Under the pieces are notes generated by a model. It was given only the letters and a program-made list of their open reading frames with translations. It searched no databases and was not told the DNA's origin. Shown in pieces: positions 32,110 through 41,022 of a DNA stretch of 43,952 bases. Numbering within the stretch: the first letter of the stretch is position 1; the number at the start of each line of letters is the position of its first letter. A program made the position numbers and the translations under genes. Where the stretch lies: positions 1 through 43,952 of the forward strand of contig CAKTFH010000020.1 of the NCBI GenBank assembly GCA_934555895.1. The letters run 5' to 3'. This DNA comes from an uncultured Muribaculaceae bacterium. GTDB taxonomy: Bacteria > Bacteroidota > Bacteroidia > Bacteroidales > Muribaculaceae.

Positions 32110-33249
32110 TCACAGCGGTGTCACGCCGATACCGGGAAGAGATGAAAGAGTGACCTTGCCCTTGACAATGTGCATACCGTCGAAAAGATCGTTACAGATT
32201 AGCAGATTGCCATCAAGGTCGGCCCAGCGGGCCGCAGGAGCGAGCTGAGCGGCCGCCGAAACGGCACACGATGTCTCCGTCATGCAGCCAAGCATCACAT
32301 CCATGCCGAGGCTGCGCGCAAGCTCAATCATGCGGTGTGCCTCACGCATGCCGGTACTTTTCATCAGCTTAATGTTTATTCCGCTGTAAACACCCTTAAG
32401 GGGCAACACATCGGGCAGGCGTTTCACCGCTTCATCCGCTATAATCGGCAGAGGCGAGCGCTCTGTGAGCCATGCGGTATCATCAATATTCTCCTTTGGC
32501 AAAGGCTGCTCCACGAAAAGGCAGCCACGTTCCTTAAGCCAGTGGCACATCTCAAGCGCCTGCTCCTTGGACTGCCAACCCTGATTCACATCCACACAGA
32601 TGGGGCGGTCGGTCATGGAGCGAATCACCTCCACGGTCTCTCTGTCGTTGTCAAGTCCCATCTTGACTTTCAGCACGCTATAGGGAGCGGCCTCCTCGAC
32701 TTTCTGACGAACCACATCTTCAGTGTCGATGCCGATAGTATAAGATGTAGCGGGAGCCTTTTCGGCCGAAAATCCCCATATGGCATGCCATGGCTGTCCC
32801 ATAATGCGGCCTACAAGATCGTGAAGAGCGATGTCGACACTCGCTTTAGCAGCATTGTCGGCCGGAGACAGCGAATCGACATACCCGAGTATCTCATCCA
32901 TTCTCATAGGGTTGGAGAATTGCTCAAGATTGACCTCCGAGAGAAACGCACAGACAGATTCCACGCTTTCACCGAGGTAAGGAGGCATCGAGGCTTCGCC
33001 ATATCCGCGGAGGCCATCGAAGTCAATCTGCACCTGCACTCCGGGAGTGACAGTGCGACTGCTTTTGGCAAGATTGAACGAATGACGCAACTGCAACTCA
33101 TAGGGCTGAAATGAAAGTTTCATTCCCTTACCGGTATAAAGTTTCGGGAACACGGTCTTTCGTGGTTCCTCGCCGAAAGCGGCAACAGGAGGTATGGCAA
33201 CCGCGGCAGCCGCCATGGCGGCATTGCGGATAAAATCTCGTCGATTCAT
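32110..33249 (-). CDS. Dipeptide epimerase (probable L-Ala-D/L-Glu epimerase)
   Basis: A 379-residue enolase-superfamily member of the muconate-lactonising subgroup. A twin-arginine-like signal, N-R-R-D-F-I-R-N followed by an alanine-rich hydrophobic stretch, suggests export. The barrel shows the first lysine pair in V-L-K-V-K-M-G, metal ligands in C-V-D-V-N-Q-G-W, F-V-E-Q-P-L and I-A-D-E-A-V, and the second catalytic lysine in N-I-K-L-M-K-S-T-G. These are the residues of Ala-Glu epimerases that recycle peptidoglycan peptides. An NlpC/P60 peptidase gene lies 18 nt upstream, which would release the dipeptide substrate. Specificity for L-Ala-D-Glu is inferred from that context. Confidence 0.88.
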   Translation of the reverse strand: MNRRDFIRNAAMAAAAVAIPPVAAFGEEPRKTVFPKLYTGKGMKLSFQPYELQLRHSFNLAKSSRTVTPGVQVQIDFDGLRGYGEASMPPYLGESVESVCAFLSEVNLEQFSNPMRMDEILGYVDSLSPADNAAKASVDIALHDLVGRIMGQPWHAIWGFSAEKAPATSYTIGIDTEDVVRQKVEEAAPYSVLKVKMGLDNDRETVEVIRSMTDRPICVDVNQGWQSKEQALEMCHWLKERGCLFVEQPLPKENIDDTAWLTERSPLPIIADEAVKRLPDVLPLKGVYSGINIKLMKSTGMREAHRMIELARSLGMDVMLGCMTETSCAVSAAAQLAPAARWADLDGNLLICNDLFDGMHIVKGKVTLSSLPGIGVTPL

Positions 33250-33267
33250 TAATCGGAAATGTAATAA

Positions 33268-34236
33268 TCAGAAATACCAGGGATGACGCGCCACAGTCAG
33301 CTTGGCGAGCGCATCGGAAGTGAGGCGCCGTGCGGCGAGAAGACTCAGTGATTCAAAATCACTGTCATTTGGATTAAGCGAAGATATGCGCACCCGGCCC
33401 GAGCAGTGAATGAACCGGCATCCCCCGAGTGCCATCCCCACATGATTAATACGACCCGTGGATGCGTTGCCGAAAAACATCAGATCGCCAAGTTGGAATG
33501 TATTGCAGTCGTCGAGAGGGAGCGGCGCACCTACTTTCGCCTGGGCGCTTGCATTGCGAGGCAAGATGATGCCCTGTGAAAGGAATGCGGTTTTGGTGAG
33601 GCCAGAGCAATCTACCCCTTTTGAAGAAGTACCACCCCAAAGATAGGCCGTTCCCATCATGGCGCGTGCGAATTTCAGCACCTCATCAATATAGCATTTT
33701 TCATCCGCCCATTCGCTAAGTGGCATTATATCTGTTGAATCTACCAGAGCCTTGCGGCCATCGGGCAAAATGACAGCCACATATCCCTGCGCACCGGCAC
33801 CGGAGCCTGAAATGTTAAGAATGCATCCGTTCACCACATCGCTCACACGGTAATCACTGAGGTCAGAATCCGGCAATTCGCCAAGTTTAAGCACCTCAGG
33901 AGAGTAAAGATATGTCTGGTCGAAGGATGTCACCACTGCCCTGTCTGATTTGCGCCAGCGCTGCATGCCGTTTTCCGAAAGCGGAGTAAGCGTATTGCGT
34001 GCAACATAACCTTTATATCCATCGGGAGTGGTGATTTTCAGCCAGCTGTCCCCGACCTGCTCATCGACCTTAAGGGGGGTGCCCATGACAACCTGCGTGC
34101 CCATTTCGGCCGCATGAGAAGGCTTCTCGCGCACGTTTGCCACCGCCACACGCACCAGAGCCCACGGTTCGAGCCCAAGAGCCGTGAGCGGTAGCAACAA
34201 AAACGCGAGATTAAGCAGAATTTTATTCATCGGCAT
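33268..34236 (-). CDS. Secreted NlpC/P60 peptidase with SH3-like domains
   Basis: A 322-residue exported cysteine peptidase. Signal peptide at residues 1-21, then one or two SH3b-like domains (about 25-165) with VRVAVANVREKPSHAAEMGT, then the NlpC/P60 domain (about 190-315). Its catalytic Cys lies in S-K-G-V-D-C-S-G-L, a His in R-I-N-H-V-G-M-A, and a second His in R-F-I-H-C-S-G. Relatives cut gamma-D-Glu-diamino acid bonds in muropeptides to release L-Ala-D-Glu, the substrate of the epimerase encoded next to it. The start may be the ATG at 34230 rather than 34236. It begins a few bases after the mutase stop, so translational coupling is likely. Confidence 0.9.
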   Translation of the reverse strand: MPMNKILLNLAFLLLPLTALGLEPWALVRVAVANVREKPSHAAEMGTQVVMGTPLKVDEQVGDSWLKITTPDGYKGYVARNTLTPLSENGMQRWRKSDRAVVTSFDQTYLYSPEVLKLGELPDSDLSDYRVSDVVNGCILNISGSGAGAQGYVAVILPDGRKALVDSTDIMPLSEWADEKCYIDEVLKFARAMMGTAYLWGGTSSKGVDCSGLTKTAFLSQGIILPRNASAQAKVGAPLPLDDCNTFQLGDLMFFGNASTGRINHVGMALGGCRFIHCSGRVRISSLNPNDSDFESLSLLAARRLTSDALAKLTVARHPWYF

Positions 34237-34238
34237 GT

Positions 34239-35624
34239 TTATGCCAGAGATGCGATTACCTGTTTGATGTCGTTGGCAAGTGCCTCAGCCTTTTCCATTG
34301 TGGATGCTTCGGCGTAAATGCGGATAATCGGCTCCGTATTTGACTTACGCAGATGAACCCACGAGTCGGGAAAATCGATCTTCACGCCATCGATGTCGGT
34401 TATGCGCTCCGAGGCGTATTTCTCCTTCATGGCAGCCAAGATGGCGTCGACATTTATCTCGGGAGTAAGCTGCACCTTGTTTTTTGCAATCGCATAAGGG
34501 GGATATGTGGCTTTAAGCTCACTCACAGTCTTGCCACTATGTGCAAGAAGCGAAAGGAAGAGAGCCACACCCACAAGGGCATCGCGGCCATAGTGGGCTT
34601 CGGGGTAGATAACACCGCCATTGCCCTCGCCACCTATGATTGCGCCGGTGCGCTTCATCTCGGTGACCACATTCACTTCTCCCACGGCCGAAGCAGTATA
34701 GGAGCATCCATGTGCGCGGGTCACATCGGCCAGTGCGCGCGAACTGCTGAGATTTGACACCGTGGCACCGGGAGTGTGCGAGAGCACATAGTCAGCCACA
34801 GCCACAAGGGTATATTCCTCGACAAACATCTCACCCTTTTCAGTCACGATGGCGAGACGGTCCACATCGGGGTCCACCACAAAACCAACATCTGCACGGC
34901 CATCGGCAAGCAGGTCGGAAATCTGTGTTAGGTTTTCAGGAATCGGCTCGGGAGTGTGTGCAAATCGGCCGGTAGGCTCACAGTTGAGCTCGATGATATT
35001 TTTCACACCCAAAGCACGAAGCAGTTGCGGAATCACGACACCACCGACTGAATTCACTGCATCTACAGCCACTGTGAAATTGGCGTTGGCAATAGCCTTG
35101 CGGTCAACCAGCGGAAGCGCGAGCACATTGTCGATGTGACGCATGTTCCATGTCTGGTCGGTAAGCACCGTTCCAAGGTTGTTGTACTCCACAAAGTTGA
35201 AATCCTCGGCGGCAGCAATGGCAAGCACCTCCTTGCCCTGCGCGTCGTTGAGAAACTCGCCGTCGGAGTTGAGCAGCTTCAGTGCGTTCCACTGGGCCGG
35301 ATTGTGCGAGGCGGTGAGGATGATGCCACCCGACGCACCCAGTCCTGTCACAGCCACCTCGGTGGTGGGAGTGGAAGCCAGACCTATATCAGCCACATCG
35401 AAGCCAAGTGAGCAGAGTGTGGCGCAGACAAGCGAGCGTACCATTTCGCCCGAGACACGGGCATCGCGGCCCACCACAATCAGATTGCGGCCCTCGGGAT
35501 AATTGCGACGGATAAAGGTTGCATAAGCAGCAGTGAACTTCACAACATCAAGCGGGCTGAGGCCCTCTCTGGGACGGCCACCTATGGTGCCGCGTATACC
35601 GGATATGGATTTTATCAAAGACAT
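34239..35624 (-). CDS. glmM: Phosphoglucosamine/phosphomannomutase-family enzyme
   Basis: A 461-residue alpha-D-phosphohexomutase. The phosphoserine loop is ILTASHNPAQWN, the metal-binding loop DPDVDRLAIV, the sugar-binding loop GGEGNGGVIYPEAHYGRDA and the phosphate-binding loop RKSNTEPIIRIYAEA. It most likely makes glucosamine-1-phosphate for UDP-GlcNAc, as the Bacteroidetes GlmM in this class does, but phosphomannomutase activity cannot be excluded, so the symbol is tentative. It begins 63 nt after the DUF4827 gene and is followed by the NlpC/P60 peptidase and epimerase, linking envelope synthesis with peptidoglycan recycling. Confidence 0.9.
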   Translation of the reverse strand: MSLIKSISGIRGTIGGRPREGLSPLDVVKFTAAYATFIRRNYPEGRNLIVVGRDARVSGEMVRSLVCATLCSLGFDVADIGLASTPTTEVAVTGLGASGGIILTASHNPAQWNALKLLNSDGEFLNDAQGKEVLAIAAAEDFNFVEYNNLGTVLTDQTWNMRHIDNVLALPLVDRKAIANANFTVAVDAVNSVGGVVIPQLLRALGVKNIIELNCEPTGRFAHTPEPIPENLTQISDLLADGRADVGFVVDPDVDRLAIVTEKGEMFVEEYTLVAVADYVLSHTPGATVSNLSSSRALADVTRAHGCSYTASAVGEVNVVTEMKRTGAIIGGEGNGGVIYPEAHYGRDALVGVALFLSLLAHSGKTVSELKATYPPYAIAKNKVQLTPEINVDAILAAMKEKYASERITDIDGVKIDFPDSWVHLRKSNTEPIIRIYAEASTMEKAEALANDIKQVIASLA

Positions 35625-35687
35625 GTGATAAGATTAAGAGTATTGTTAGTTTTGATTGGATTCTCAATGTGTGGCAAGTGTGCCGCA

Positions 35688-36320
35688 TCACTCTACAGAG
35701 TCATCCTCCTCCGGAGTGAACTCCCCCGACTGGGCCGGCGGAAAATAGCGCACATCATAGTAATAATAAGGCACTACCTGTGATATCTCGGTGTTTAGGC
35801 CATACTGCGACTTGATGATGAGATTTACACGGCATCCGAGTCCGAGTGTGGCAAGCGGCTGCTGAATGCCTGATCCCCACTGCGACGAGCTGGAGAGGGT
35901 GAAATTGTTGTAGCGGAATGACGCAGAGCCAACGCTCAGGTCCTGAGAGTTACCCCATCCTTCGCCACTAAATTCGCCTGTATTGGAATTATAGTTGTAC
36001 AGACTGTTGCGGGTGAAACGGAAATACACTAAATCGTCATCCTCAGCCATCATATCGCGATTGCCTTTGTCGAGCACCTGCATATATATATTGCCCTCCT
36101 CATCTAACATATAGAACGGGGCATCTTCGCCGATGAGAATATCGTCGTACGACGGTAAAGTAAGCTCAACTTTATTGTTTGCCAAAAACGAATTCACGGC
36201 ATGAGTCTCGTCAGTAAGGAGCTCAGCATAGCTCTTGCCGTCGTTACAACCTATAATAACCGCTGCCAAAGCCACAAGCGCGGTGGCACGGATGCAGCTT
36301 TTATTGATATTAAATTTCAT
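35688..36320 (-). CDS. DUF4827-type lipoprotein
   Basis: A 210-residue lipoprotein with a basic N-terminus, a hydrophobic stretch and lipobox I-I-G-C, then a region resembling the DUF4827 family of Bacteroidetes: SYAELLTDETHAVNSFLANN at the N-terminus and a C-terminal beta-rich FKBP-like half with FRFTRNSLYNYN and Y-Y-Y-Y-D-V-R-Y-F. The function is unknown; a peptidyl-prolyl isomerase-like fold is possible. The start was set at the ATG at 36320, because the longer frame begins with TTG. It lies between nrnA (30 nt upstream) and glmM, a gene order that I recall from other Bacteroidales. Confidence 0.78.
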   Translation of the reverse strand: MKFNINKSCIRATALVALAAVIIGCNDGKSYAELLTDETHAVNSFLANNKVELTLPSYDDILIGEDAPFYMLDEEGNIYMQVLDKGNRDMMAEDDDLVYFRFTRNSLYNYNSNTGEFSGEGWGNSQDLSVGSASFRYNNFTLSSSSQWGSGIQQPLATLGLGCRVNLIIKSQYGLNTEISQVVPYYYYDVRYFPPAQSGEFTPEEDDSVE

Positions 36321-36350
36321 GTTTGATATATGTATAAGCAACTTTTTTGA

Positions 36351-37379
36351 TCACTTGGAAAGATATTTGTCGAAAAGCTCCATGGCCCTTTTGGCTTCGT
36401 TCAGGCACTCTTCCATAGTGCCGTAAAATTCACCTCCGGCGGCGTTGAGATGCCCTCCGCCATTGAAATGCTCCTGACACATGAGATTCACCGGAAAATC
36501 GCCTTTGCTGCGCGTAGACACCTTCACATAGTTCGATTCCTCACGGAGGAACAACGAATATGTAATCTCGGGAATGGTGAGCGGACGGTTAACGAGATTC
36601 TCTGTGTCGCCTTTCTGGTACTGGAACTCATTTAGCTCCTTACGAGAGAGTGTGATTATGGCGGCATGATGCTCAGGGAAAACCTCGAGATTGTTGAGCA
36701 TCGCATAGGCATTGAGCCGCAGACGGTTCAACGAATCGGAATAATACACCTGACGGTAGATGGCATCTTTATCGATACCGCGGCTGATGAGGTCGGCCAC
36801 TGCGAGATATATCGCAGCATCATTGGAATTGTATGAGAAATTACCGGTGTCGGTCATCATGCCTGTGTAAAGACATTCGGCAACCGTAGCATCAATGCTG
36901 TCGGCACGGCCAAGTGCGTTGAGTACCCTGTAGACGAGCAATGAGGTGGAACTCTGTTCGGGATGAGATATCACCACTTCCGGGAAATCCGACGGATGCA
37001 GATGGTGGTCGATCATCACCTTGGGAGCCTGCGAATCGAGCATGGCCTGTGCAACACGGTCGATGCGTTTGGGCTCGTTGTAGTCGAGACAGAATATCAG
37101 GTCGGCCTCGGCGAGCGACTTGGTCGCAAAAGCCTCTGAGCGTGAGAATATCACAATATCCTCGGCTCCGGGAAGAAACTGAAGATATTTCGGAGGGGTG
37201 TCGGGAGTTATCACACGGGCTTTCTTGCCCATATTCCACAATGCGCGCCGCAATCCGAGCGACGAGCCCATGGCATCGCCATCGGGCGACAGATGACACG
37301 TAATCACTATATTACGTGCTGTTGTCATGAGTTCGTCGAGCGAAAGCAGAGCATCTTTATCGAAAATATCCTCAGTCAT
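36351..37379 (-). CDS. nrnA: DHH-family oligoribonuclease/PAP phosphatase
   Basis: A 342-residue DHH/DHHA1 phosphoesterase. It would degrade nanoRNAs and hydrolyse 3'-phosphoadenosine 5'-phosphate in the cytosol. Motifs: CHLSPDGDAMGSSLGL at the N-terminus, ADLIFCLDYN, the VMIDHHLHPSDF triad and the C-terminal NGGGHLNAAGGEF of DHHA1. It heads the operon-like run that continues through DUF4827 and the mutase. The ATG at 37379 lies 42 nt after a TATCTTTG promoter box (37428-37421) embedded in an inverted repeat, suggesting regulated expression. Confidence 0.92.
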   Translation of the reverse strand: MTEDIFDKDALLSLDELMTTARNIVITCHLSPDGDAMGSSLGLRRALWNMGKKARVITPDTPPKYLQFLPGAEDIVIFSRSEAFATKSLAEADLIFCLDYNEPKRIDRVAQAMLDSQAPKVMIDHHLHPSDFPEVVISHPEQSSTSLLVYRVLNALGRADSIDATVAECLYTGMMTDTGNFSYNSNDAAIYLAVADLISRGIDKDAIYRQVYYSDSLNRLRLNAYAMLNNLEVFPEHHAAIITLSRKELNEFQYQKGDTENLVNRPLTIPEITYSLFLREESNYVKVSTRSKGDFPVNLMCQEHFNGGGHLNAAGGEFYGTMEECLNEAKRAMELFDKYLSK

Positions 37380-37393
37380 GTTCGGGTAATGAT

Positions 37394-37435
37394 AATGTCG
37401 TATCCTTGCATATTAATTTGCAAAGATACGACATT
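37394..37435 (-). promoter_or_regulatory. Inverted repeat covering the nrnA promoter
   Basis: Arms of 17 nt (37394-37410 and 37419-37435) match at 16 positions around an 8-nt A/T spacer. The right arm contains the minus-strand -7 box TATCTTTG (37428-37421). Alternatives are an operator, an mRNA leader hairpin or a terminator of the mob-like remnant. Confidence 0.55.
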
Positions 37436-37475
37436 CCTTTCATTCCCGACGAATCGCGGCTCCGGAAATCCCTGA

Positions 37476-38156
37476 AAACTCACATATTCATATTCGCCCG
37501 CGAAGGACGGTAAGAACCGCATCCTCTCATGGCTTGGCACCGGGGAACTGCCGAAACTGGAGAAGGAAGTTGCCGACAGGGACAGACAGATCGCCGCATT
37601 GCAAAAGCGACTCACCGACATGCAGAAGCGATATGACAGTTTGAAAGCTGATTCGCTTCGTGAACACAACTCCTACCAAAAGGAAATCAATGCGGCGACC
37701 AAACGGGCTGCCGAATGGGAGAGCCGTTATAATGCCGAACACAACCGGGCGGAGGAGCTGCACCGCATGGCATATCCCGAACGGTACCGTCTGTCATCAG
37801 GAGCGGAACTTGTCAGCGGCTGGATTCCCAACCATATGTATCCCAGTCTGACGATCACGACGCTGTTTCATGGGAACGAGTTCAAGAACACTTCTTATAA
37901 TCTTCCCCAGAATCTTCTTGACAAGTACAACAGTGGGGCGATGACTCTACATGAGTTGGTCAACGAACTGTTTGAGCCGTGGGAGCAGGTCGATGAATCT
38001 CAGCATAGTCTTCTCGCCGTCGCCCTACAGACTGCAGCCGGAGGAATCCCGACACTGCATGTCGGCACCGGCTCGGGTGGTTCATCCTCGGATTTACCTT
38101 GGAACGATGATGACAAGGACAAATACCAACGACCGAAGTCCAAAGGCAGAAGATAA
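37476..38156 (+). pseudogene. 5'-truncated coiled-coil gene, possible mobilization-protein remnant
   Basis: The reading frame is open from a stop at 37473 to 38156 but has no credible start; the best in-frame codon is TTG at 37599. The translated segment has a coiled-coil region (about 37550-37760) rich in K, E, R and Q heptads, including EKEVADRDRQIAALQKRLTD, a compact middle with YPERYRLSSGAELVSGW, and a Gly/Ser-rich C-terminus ending in K-S-K-G-R-R. This layout is like the C-terminal tails of relaxase/mobilization proteins in Bacteroidales mobile elements (tentative, from memory). It sits at the edge between a core operon and an accessory block, consistent with an integration scar. Confidence 0.55.
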
Positions 38157-38157
38157 A

Positions 38158-38190
38158 ACATCGCCATACACTCAATGAGGTTGGCGATGT
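38158..38190. terminator. Hairpin after the mob-like remnant
   Basis: Perfect 9-nt arms at 38158-38166 and 38182-38190 surround a 15-nt loop just after the remnant's stop codon. There is no U-run, so termination is only a possibility. Confidence 0.35.
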
Positions 38191-38280
38191 CGCAGAAGGT
38201 CGGTATGATTGGAAGATTGAGAGAGGACGAGGTGGAATCTCAATGTAAATCAAAACTTTTCCTATTCCAAATAATTAATG

Positions 38281-39594
38281 TCATACCTTTTTTATTATGG
38301 ATATACAAAGGGCAAGTAAGACACATCCAAATGCTACAATCATAGCCATATGCAATTTTTCTGTAAATTCAGGCATATGTTTTCCTGCGAAAATCATTAC
38401 TGCGAGCCCTATTGCTCCACCTATCTGATGTGCCGCGTTGACAACTCCGGATGCTGCGCCCGAATCTTCAGGCGATACATTTTCTATACCCATATTAGTC
38501 GTCGGACTCATGGCAAGGCCACATCCGAAACCGATAAAAACCATAGGTATAGCCACATGGATTATGTATATACTGTTTTCTTGAATGAAGAGAGTGCCAC
38601 CGAATCCAATCAATAGAAATATTAAACCACTCACCAATGTGCGCCGATTTCCAAATCGTGTTACAGCCTTCGGCACCAACAGTGCCGCCACGAATGTAAG
38701 CAAAGTCATGGGTATGAATCCCATCCCGGTCTGGAAAGGGGAATAATGCAGAACTATCTGCATAAATTCGGAGATAAAAAAATTAAAGCCCATCATAGAC
38801 CCGATGAAGAAAGCTCGTGTCAGATATGCTCTGCTCCTGACAGCAGAGGCAAAGAGACTTAAAGGCATTACAGGATTTGCCACCCGCTTCTCAATCAATG
38901 TGAACATTGACAAGAGCACAAATCCTATGACAAGCCATAGCGCCACATCCTTTGCTCCGTCAATGGCATAACTCAACGAAAAAATAGCCAAGACTGAAAC
39001 CACGGCGCCAACAAAATCAAATTTACTCTTTTCGTGGGGTATCCTGTCAACATAACGCCATGTAATCCATAGCATTAGAATTACAAGCGGCACATTCAAG
39101 AAGAACCCGTATCTCCACGAAAGGAAATCTGTCACGGCACCTCCGACAAGCAATCCGAAACACATTCCTATTCCTGATACCGAACTATACCATGCGACAG
39201 CTTTAACGAGTTTAGGTCCGGTGAAATAATCCATTATGAGTGCAAGCGCAGCCGGAGCCATCAGTGCCGCTCCCACGCCTTGAATGAAGCGTGAAATAAT
39301 GATTGAAAATTTCTCGAAAGCCAAACCTGTTCCAACTGAGCCTAATCCGAAAACGATAAGTGAAACATTGAGAATTATCTTCCTGCCGTAAGCATCCCCC
39401 AGTTTTCCACCCAATAACAGAAAGCCTCCGAAGGCTATCACATATGCGTTCTGAACCCAAGATAATTGCACTTGGTTCAGACCTAAGGTGTGGGCGATGT
39501 CGGTTAGCCCTGTAAAGACTATTGAGCCATCAATGGCTATCACAAGATAGCTGAACAGAGCGAGTACAAGAATCCATATCTCTTTAGATGTCAT
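38281..39594 (-). CDS. MFS drug/metabolite exporter (DHA2, EmrB/QacA-like)
   Basis: A 437-residue major facilitator with 12-14 hydrophobic segments. TM1 has the D-G-S-I-V-F-T-G-L-T motif, motif A appears as L-G-G-K-L-G-D-A-Y-G-R-K, and antiporter motif C as G-I-G-M-C-F-G-L-L-V-G-G. These mark proton-coupled drug or metabolite export of the DHA2 type. It lies 22 nt after the split YitT/kinase-like gene on the same strand and may be cotranscribed with it from the region controlled by the divergent LysR gene. Substrate unknown. No decay is visible. Confidence 0.9.
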   Translation of the reverse strand: MTSKEIWILVLALFSYLVIAIDGSIVFTGLTDIAHTLGLNQVQLSWVQNAYVIAFGGFLLLGGKLGDAYGRKIILNVSLIVFGLGSVGTGLAFEKFSIIISRFIQGVGAALMAPAALALIMDYFTGPKLVKAVAWYSSVSGIGMCFGLLVGGAVTDFLSWRYGFFLNVPLVILMLWITWRYVDRIPHEKSKFDFVGAVVSVLAIFSLSYAIDGAKDVALWLVIGFVLLSMFTLIEKRVANPVMPLSLFASAVRSRAYLTRAFFIGSMMGFNFFISEFMQIVLHYSPFQTGMGFIPMTLLTFVAALLVPKAVTRFGNRRTLVSGLIFLLIGFGGTLFIQENSIYIIHVAIPMVFIGFGCGLAMSPTTNMGIENVSPEDSGAASGVVNAAHQIGGAIGLAVMIFAGKHMPEFTEKLHMAMIVAFGCVLLALCISIIKKV

Positions 39595-39616
39595 TCTGCT
39601 ACTATGATTTAATGTT

Positions 39617-40027
39617 TTACAACGCGGCTTCCCTTATCATTTTCACCGCTTTTGTAATTCCTGTTTTAGAACTGTTCAGCACCAAATCATAATTTTCTGA
39701 ATCAGCCCATCGCTTTCCTGTATATCGCCAGTAATGCGCGGCACGTTCTTTGTCAACCTTTTCAATTTCCGCCACTGCTTTTTCCGAAGGGACCCGATAT
39801 TCTTCCACCACTCGATTCTTTGCCTGCTCGACATCTGAACGTACAAACACACGGAAACAGTTTGGCCTGTCTCGCAACACGAAATCAGCGCATCTTCCTA
39901 TGATAATACAGGAACCTTTTGCCGCCAAATCCCTGATAATCCTGCTCTCGGTAACAAATATGGCATCATCCTCCGAAAGTTCCATATCAGGAAGAACACC
40001 GCCACTGTCAGCAAAAACCATTTCCAA
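39617..40027 (-). pseudogene. C-terminal half of a cytidylate-kinase-like domain, cut off by an in-frame stop
   Basis: The frame continues that of 40930-40031 without a shift: the TAA at 40033-40031 is followed by L-L-E-M-V-F-A-D-S-G-G-V. The segment holds the rest of a Cytidylate_kin2-like domain: SRIIRDLAAKGSCIIIGRCA, DRPNCFRVFVRSD and a lid-like ERAAHYWRYTGKRW. On its own it lacks the P-loop, so it cannot be an active kinase. A restart at TTG 40027 or ATG 40021 is conceivable. The segment is otherwise free of damage, so the stop is recent, a readthrough site or a sequencing error. Confidence 0.75.
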
Positions 40028-40030
40028 AAG

Positions 40031-40930
40031 TTACATTGGAGTAGTTGTTTGTTCCTGTTCCTTTACTTTTGTCTGAGAATATCCCAAATCATCGGCTGTC
40101 CTGTCAATTATGCTCTTATCATATAGTGGGATGTCAAGTTCTTTGGCAAGAATCTCTCCAATCTGATGACCTCCGCTACCGTATTGTCGTGATATGGTAA
40201 TGACCAATTGGTTATTACCGGAGGCAACAGGGAGTGCCTCTGTCGGCCTGGCACCTGTCAGCCAACGGTCAAGCCAATTCATGTGCGGCGAAACGGCTCT
40301 GACTACCATTCCTACATAAAACATGGAAAACAGGGTGCCTACTCCTACCAGATCCCACCGCCAGCGACCGAATGCGATGTAACAGCAAATCACAGCCACC
40401 GTTACCAAAAACACATCAAAGGCAATTTTCACTTTGCCGAAGTCGATGTGAAAAACCTTTGAAATTGTGATTGGCAGACCTTCGCCTGGAATCAGAAGTA
40501 TATCACTCCGGACTTCCCAGATCACACCGATACCGAGTATCGCTCCTGCCACAGCCAACTGAATCCAACGGGCGACGTACCCCAGTCCGGTGTTCCCCCA
40601 TTGCAGAGGTTCGGTTATCCACATTCCTAAATCAGAGAAGAATCCGAATAACAGACAGATAGCGAGCTGCAATATCTGAATCTTCTGGAAATCCTTGCGC
40701 AGAAGTACCCATTGTAACAACACAAAGAAAAACTGCATACAAAAAATCCAGCCTCCAACAGTCAAAGGAGATGAAGGCATCATACTCAGCACGTATGGCG
40801 GGCAGGTAATTGGCGATGACCCTAAATTAGCTCTGATCGTAAGGGCTACACCTATACCGAGTACAAACAGAGAGAGGATGAACGAGATAACGCGCCTTAT
40901 CCATTCTGCGCGGCTTCTTTTTCCAAACAT
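40031..40930 (-). CDS. YitT/YczE-like membrane protein fused to a truncated kinase domain
   Basis: The first 220 residues are a polytopic inner-membrane domain of the YczE/YyaS/YitT type with about five or six hydrophobic segments, with ALTIRANLGSSPITCPPY near the start. It is followed from about residue 240 by the start of a cytidylate-kinase-like domain, V-I-T-I-S-R-Q-Y-G-S-G-G, with a P-loop-like GSGG. The protein then stops at TAA (40033-40031) within what should be a continuous domain. The undamaged gene would give about 437 residues, a fusion I have seen in Bacteroidales. It is divergent from a LysR gene, 92 nt away. Role unknown. Confidence 0.8.
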   Translation of the reverse strand: MFGKRSRAEWIRRVISFILSLFVLGIGVALTIRANLGSSPITCPPYVLSMMPSSPLTVGGWIFCMQFFFVLLQWVLLRKDFQKIQILQLAICLLFGFFSDLGMWITEPLQWGNTGLGYVARWIQLAVAGAILGIGVIWEVRSDILLIPGEGLPITISKVFHIDFGKVKIAFDVFLVTVAVICCYIAFGRWRWDLVGVGTLFSMFYVGMVVRAVSPHMNWLDRWLTGARPTEALPVASGNNQLVITISRQYGSGGHQIGEILAKELDIPLYDKSIIDRTADDLGYSQTKVKEQEQTTTPM

Positions 40931-40975
40931 GTCAATTTTTTGGCTGCAAAATTACTGCCTTTCATTTGAATCATG

Positions 40976-40983
40976 TATATTTG
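40976..40983 (+). promoter_or_regulatory. -7 box of the LysR-type gene
   Basis: A perfect TATATTTG lies at 40976-40983, 39 nt before the ATG, with no good -33 box at the standard distance. On the minus strand TAATTTTG (40954-40947) could serve the divergent membrane-protein gene, so LysR binding here could control both. Confidence 0.5.
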
Positions 40984-41022
40984 CACAATTAATTATTTCA
41001 ATCATTATCATTAAAAATAATT

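Noticed and set aside
32335..33114. 259-codon plus-strand frame opposite the epimerase
   Set aside because: It is antisense to an enzyme with complete active-site motifs.
34155..34190. A tRNA-like GGTTCGAGCC stretch
   Set aside because: It lies within the NlpC/P60 coding sequence and no acceptor or anticodon stem could be formed around it.
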